This document shows positions 61,157-64,000 of a DNA stretch of 64,000 nucleotides, piece after piece. Position 1 is the stretch's first letter, and every line of letters starts with the position of its first letter. The position numbers and the translations under genes are program-made. Source of the stretch: Rhodococcus sp. 4CII (GTDB taxonomy: Bacteria; Actinomycetota; Actinomycetes; Mycobacteriales; Mycobacteriaceae); the NCBI RefSeq assembly GCF_014256275.1, contig NZ_JACCFE010000002.1, forward strand, positions 2,728,001 to 2,792,000, read 5' to 3'. Below the pieces are notes generated by a model. That model saw nothing but the letters and a program-made list of their open reading frames with translations. It did no database searches and was not told the origin of the DNA.

Positions 61157-62677
61157 TCATCGCAGAGCCCGCTTGAGGAGCTTTCCCGTCGCGTTCATCG
61201 GCAAGGTGTCCCGGAACTCCACCAGGCGCGGGTACTTGTAGGCCGCCAATCGTTCGCGTGACCAGCCGATCAGGTCTTCCTCCTTCAACTCCGATCCGGG
61301 CTCGCGGATGACGAAGGCTTTCACTTCCTCACCGATTCGCTCGTCGGGGATTCCGATGACGGCCACGAGGCTGACCTCCGGATGGGCCATGATCACCTCC
61401 TCGAGCTCGCGCGGATAGACGTTGAACCCTCCCCGCACGATCAGGTCCTTGGCGCGATCGACGATGAAGTAGTAGCCGTCCTCGTCTCGCGATGCGATAT
61501 CGCCGGTGCGGAACCAGCCGTCGCGGAGCACATCTTTGGTCGCCTCGGGCCGCCCCAGGTATCCCTTCATCACGTTGTATCCACGTACGGCGAGTTCTCC
61601 TGGCTCACCGGCGGGAACTTCGTTCCAATGATCGTCGATGAGCTTCACCTCTACTCCCCAGATCGGTTTGCCGATCGATCCCGACCGGTTCGGTTGATCG
61701 AGCGGGTTGAAGGTGACGGTCGGACTGGTTTCGGAGAGTCCGTAGCCTTCCCGGATCCCCACACCAAAGACATCCCTGAACCTCTCCAGCACGTCGACGG
61801 GCAGGGCAGCTGCGCCGGACAGCGCGATTCGCAGGAGACCGGCAAGGTCAACGTCCATGCCGTCAGCGGCCTTGTTGAGCAGAGCCCAGTACATCGTCGG
61901 GACACCGGCGAAGACCGTCACCCGGTGCTGCGTCATCAGCGCCAGTGCCTCAGCAGCGTCGAATCGTGGCAGCAGGACCAGGGTGGCGCCCACTGCGAAA
62001 CCGGCGTTCAGCTGGACGGTCTGTGCGAACGAATGGAAGAGCGGAAGTGTGACCAGATGTACGTCGTCGGCTCGGGCGTCGAGAAGTTGGTTATGCCCGA
62101 TGGCGTTGAGGACCATGTTGGCGTGGGTGAGCTCCGCACCCTTCGGCTTGCCGGTCGTCCCGCTCGTGTACAGGACCACCGCCGTGTCCGTTGCCTCGGT
62201 CACCTGCAGGACGTCTTCCGCGGGGTGTTCGGCCAAGACGTCCGCCAAGGTTGTTCCCACACCTGGCTCATCGAGTAATGCGGAGCCAAGGGTGACCAGA
62301 TGCTCGCAGGATTCGACGTCCTGGAATCCACGCCACGCCTCGTCGTCGAGCCCCGGCACGGTACAGAAGTACGCGGTCGCGCCAGAGTCACGGAGGTGGT
62401 GGGCAACCTCCTCCCGCTTGAGCATCGTGTTGAGCGGCACGACGGCTCCGCCGGCCTTGAGGATGCCGAAATAGACGATCGGAAACTCGACGACATTCGC
62501 GATCGTCAGGGCGACGCGGTCGCCTGGACGCAACCCCCGCGAGAGAAGAAGACGGGCAACACTGTTCGCAGCCGCATCGATCTCACCGAAGGTGAGGGTT
62601 CGGTCCCCTTCGATGACAGCGGTTCTGCTGGGGGTGTGTCGAGCAGTGTCGGCAAGCATGGTGGCCAGGTTGAGCAT
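61157..62677 (-). CDS. AMP-forming acyl-CoA ligase (long-chain-type)
   Basis: A 506-residue ANL enzyme that activates a carboxylic acid with ATP and CoA. The P-loop is VLYTSGTTGKPKG, the A5-A7 motifs include GYGLSETSP and GWFRTGDIA, and the catalytic Lys is in NATGKLLKR near the C-terminus. It opens with LATMLADTARHTPSR. It starts the catabolic set of ligase, SDR, thiolase and MaoC. The aliphatic or aromatic chain length is not predictable. Confidence 0.93.
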   Translation of the reverse strand: MLNLATMLADTARHTPSRTAVIEGDRTLTFGEIDAAANSVARLLLSRGLRPGDRVALTIANVVEFPIVYFGILKAGGAVVPLNTMLKREEVAHHLRDSGATAYFCTVPGLDDEAWRGFQDVESCEHLVTLGSALLDEPGVGTTLADVLAEHPAEDVLQVTEATDTAVVLYTSGTTGKPKGAELTHANMVLNAIGHNQLLDARADDVHLVTLPLFHSFAQTVQLNAGFAVGATLVLLPRFDAAEALALMTQHRVTVFAGVPTMYWALLNKAADGMDVDLAGLLRIALSGAAALPVDVLERFRDVFGVGIREGYGLSETSPTVTFNPLDQPNRSGSIGKPIWGVEVKLIDDHWNEVPAGEPGELAVRGYNVMKGYLGRPEATKDVLRDGWFRTGDIASRDEDGYYFIVDRAKDLIVRGGFNVYPRELEEVIMAHPEVSLVAVIGIPDERIGEEVKAFVIREPGSELKEEDLIGWSRERLAAYKYPRLVEFRDTLPMNATGKLLKRALR

Positions 62678-62729
62678 GATCCTGCTTTCGGATGATGACG
62701 GTGTGACGTTGTGAATGTGGGTTGCCGAC

Positions 62730-63698
62730 TCAGGACCAATCCCAGTCGTATTCAGCGCCCACCCGCTTCGCCAACGGCTTGAACATGCGCTCTTCGTAGG
62801 TCGCCATCGTGTCGAGGCCGGGAATGGGCGCGAGGTTCAGGATCTCGGCAAGCTGCTCGAAGTCGAGTTCAGGTTTCGGCAGGCCCGCAGCAATCGCGAA
62901 TCTCTGGAGCTGGTTGGTGAAGCTCTCATTGCACGGCGGCTTCCCGAAGTTCACGGGATGCTTCATCGCCTCATCGAGGGTTACAAACTCCACGCCACGC
63001 GCGAGGAAGGCCTCGAGGATCGGGGCGAGGGTGTCACGAGAGATCGTGGTGCCGTGTACGAGCCAGATGAGAGGCGCGTCGGCACCGAACAGGGTGTGCG
63101 CGGTGTCCGCGTGCTTGTAGAGCATGTCCACCGCGGTCGACACGTGCAGGTCGCGTACCTGCTTCTGCACGTCCTTGTCGCCGAGGGTCAGCGCGCGGAA
63201 GTACGGCATTATGAACGCGAAATCACTGAACCAACTGGTGATCGGGGCAGTGCGGTAGCCGAGATCTGCAATGTACTTCTCGACTTCCCCTCGACGTCGT
63301 TCGGATCCTGATGACATGTCCATGGGGTACCGGAAGTACTTCGACGGTGCGGCCTCGATCAGATGACCGATGTACTTCTCGGCCGTCTCAAAATCGCTTC
63401 GGAATGCCGCGTCGGGCATCCAGCGCAGTGGAGCATGTTGGTGAGTGTGGTTGCCCAGATGATGGCCTGCTTCGGCCCACGCCTCGAAGGCCCCCATCTG
63501 CTCCGGCTCGTTCTCCAGCCGGTAGGTGTGAGAGAAGCCGTAGGTCCCGTCAAGGCCGTAGTCGTTCAGCGTTTTCGCCACAGACCGCGTGATGTCAGTG
63601 GGAGTCGTGTCGTCCGGCATGGGAACGCCGTCCCACAGGACGAAGTCATCGATAGTGACCGCAATCTTGAGAGGTCGGTAGTCGCGTGTGTCATTCAT
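62730..63698 (-). CDS. Polysaccharide-deacetylase-like (NodB-fold) hydrolase
   Basis: A 322-residue NodB-fold protein without a signal peptide, so it is cytosolic. The usual TFDDG motif is TIDDF (Asp17-Asp18), and the metal His pair is in NHTHQHAP. PMDMSSGSERRR and the late LIWLVHGT (catalytic His) follow. Such cytosolic forms act as amidases on small molecules in other catabolic clusters. It lies 52 bases ahead of the ligase gene. The start at 63698 is preferred over earlier in-frame starts without family similarity. Confidence 0.82.
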   Translation of the reverse strand: MNDTRDYRPLKIAVTIDDFVLWDGVPMPDDTTPTDITRSVAKTLNDYGLDGTYGFSHTYRLENEPEQMGAFEAWAEAGHHLGNHTHQHAPLRWMPDAAFRSDFETAEKYIGHLIEAAPSKYFRYPMDMSSGSERRRGEVEKYIADLGYRTAPITSWFSDFAFIMPYFRALTLGDKDVQKQVRDLHVSTAVDMLYKHADTAHTLFGADAPLIWLVHGTTISRDTLAPILEAFLARGVEFVTLDEAMKHPVNFGKPPCNESFTNQLQRFAIAAGLPKPELDFEQLAEILNLAPIPGLDTMATYEERMFKPLAKRVGAEYDWDWS

Positions 63699-63932
63699 GC
63701 GTTGACTCCGGGTTCTTCCAGGAGGGCTCTCGGCGCGGAGCCCAGTTCTCACCGACCCTACGAAGTGACGGACATCACGTCTTGGCTGTTTGCGCGTGCC
63801 TGCTTTCGTCTGGCGCATCGTCTTCGACATTGAGATCCGCGCTGTGCGTGCCCTTCGAATCCCGTGCGCACAGGGCCAAGTTTCGCCGTGTCATGACTTC
63901 TACCGTCGTTGGTGACGAAGGAGTAGCACCCA

Positions 63933-64000
63933 GTGAATTCATCACAACAGATCGTCCTGGCGCAACGCCCCCACGGGCACGTGAGCATGGAGGACTTCCG
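63933..64000 (+). CDS. NADP-dependent MDR oxidoreductase, first codons only
   Basis: A GTG-started frame (AAGGAG about ten bases upstream) encodes MNSSQQIVLAQRPHGHVSMEDF and runs off the window. IVLAxRPxGxPxxxDF is the N-terminal motif of CurA/YncB-like alkenal or enone reductases. It is divergent from the deacetylase-like gene. Confidence 0.7.
   Translation, partial: MNSSQQIVLAQRPHGHVSMEDF

Noticed and set aside
1..64000. tRNA or rRNA genes and tRNA-linked integration sites.
   Set aside because: No cloverleaf-like segment or rRNA sequence was recognised by eye, although a short tRNA could be missed without a search tool.

Overview
The window is high-GC actinobacterial DNA and most resembles a Rhodococcus/Nocardia-type member of the Mycobacteriales. 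Evidence is the Lsr2-type DNA-binding modules, a (broken) WhiB gene, several F420/flavin luciferase-like enzymes, a DUF5313 membrane protein, GTG/TTG starts and many catabolic islands, each with its own regulator. It looks like an accessory, catabolism-rich stretch of a large chromosome or megaplasmid: intact small-molecule gene clusters are separated by insertion sequences and at least nine decaying genes.

Layout. (1) 1-4.3 kb: end of a lipoprotein gene, then a cyanate-detoxification operon on the minus strand (carbonic anhydrase, cyanase, nucleoside deaminase, LLM oxidoreductase) with a divergent LysR/CynR-like regulator. (2) 4.7-6.0 kb: a 436-residue basic protein with four Lsr2-type DNA-binding modules joined by histone-H1-like Lys/Ala/Pro linkers, three of them in near-identical 366-bp tandem DNA repeats. 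(3) 6.3-12.9 kb: SelO, decayed XRE, MFS and HemQ-like genes, DUF5313 and MarR genes, a DHA2 transporter and a broken thioesterase. (4) 12.9-18.0 kb: a Russian-doll structure in which a whiB gene is split by an IS256-family element (8-bp duplication GAGGGTCA), and the IS256 transposase is itself split by a Tn554-like pair of tyrosine recombinases. (5) 18.0-30.3 kb: a GntR-controlled aromatic catabolic island (ADH, isochorismatase-fold protein and LLM enzyme on one strand; MHS transporter, FAD hydroxylase, C-C hydrolase and extradiol dioxygenase on the other), followed by AraC and M24 metallohydrolase genes and a ligase remnant. (6) 30.4-39.5 kb: cold-shock protein, small MerR regulator, fatty-acid desaturase behind 15-bp iterons, two unknown genes, a DeoR remnant, and an SDR-SDR-hydrolase operon facing a TetR gene across three operators spaced 18 bp apart. 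(7) 40.0-42.7 kb: a complete IS21-family element with a 6-bp duplication. (8) 43-48.8 kb: secreted protein, serine recombinase, remnants, and two paralogous HD-domain proteins around an AhpD-like gene next to a DJ-1/AraC regulator. (9) 48.9-53.7 kb: a probable 4-nitrobenzoate-type locus (aromatic-acid MFS transporter, DoxX, nitroreductase, DUF4863/PnbB-type hydroxylaminobenzoate lyase, TetR) tied together by four copies of one 23-bp operator. (10) 54.0-64.0 kb: acyltransferase-3/SGNH protein, then an acyl-CoA degradation cluster (MaoC, FabG-like SDR, broken thiolase, SDR, AraC, acyl-CoA ligase, polysaccharide-deacetylase-like hydrolase) and the first codons of an MDR oxidoreductase.

How it fits together. 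At least three catabolic modules recur in the same form: a local regulator, its operator copies in the sequence, an importer, and redox or ring-opening enzymes. The strongest functional inference is region 9, where nitro-group reduction followed by hydroxylaminobenzoate lyase would release ammonium and give a protocatechuate-type catechol; no ring-cleavage gene for that product is in the window. Region 5 carries its own ring hydroxylation, extradiol cleavage and C-C hydrolysis (Mhp/Hpp-like). All functional statements are from reading translated sequence by eye; no database search was run.
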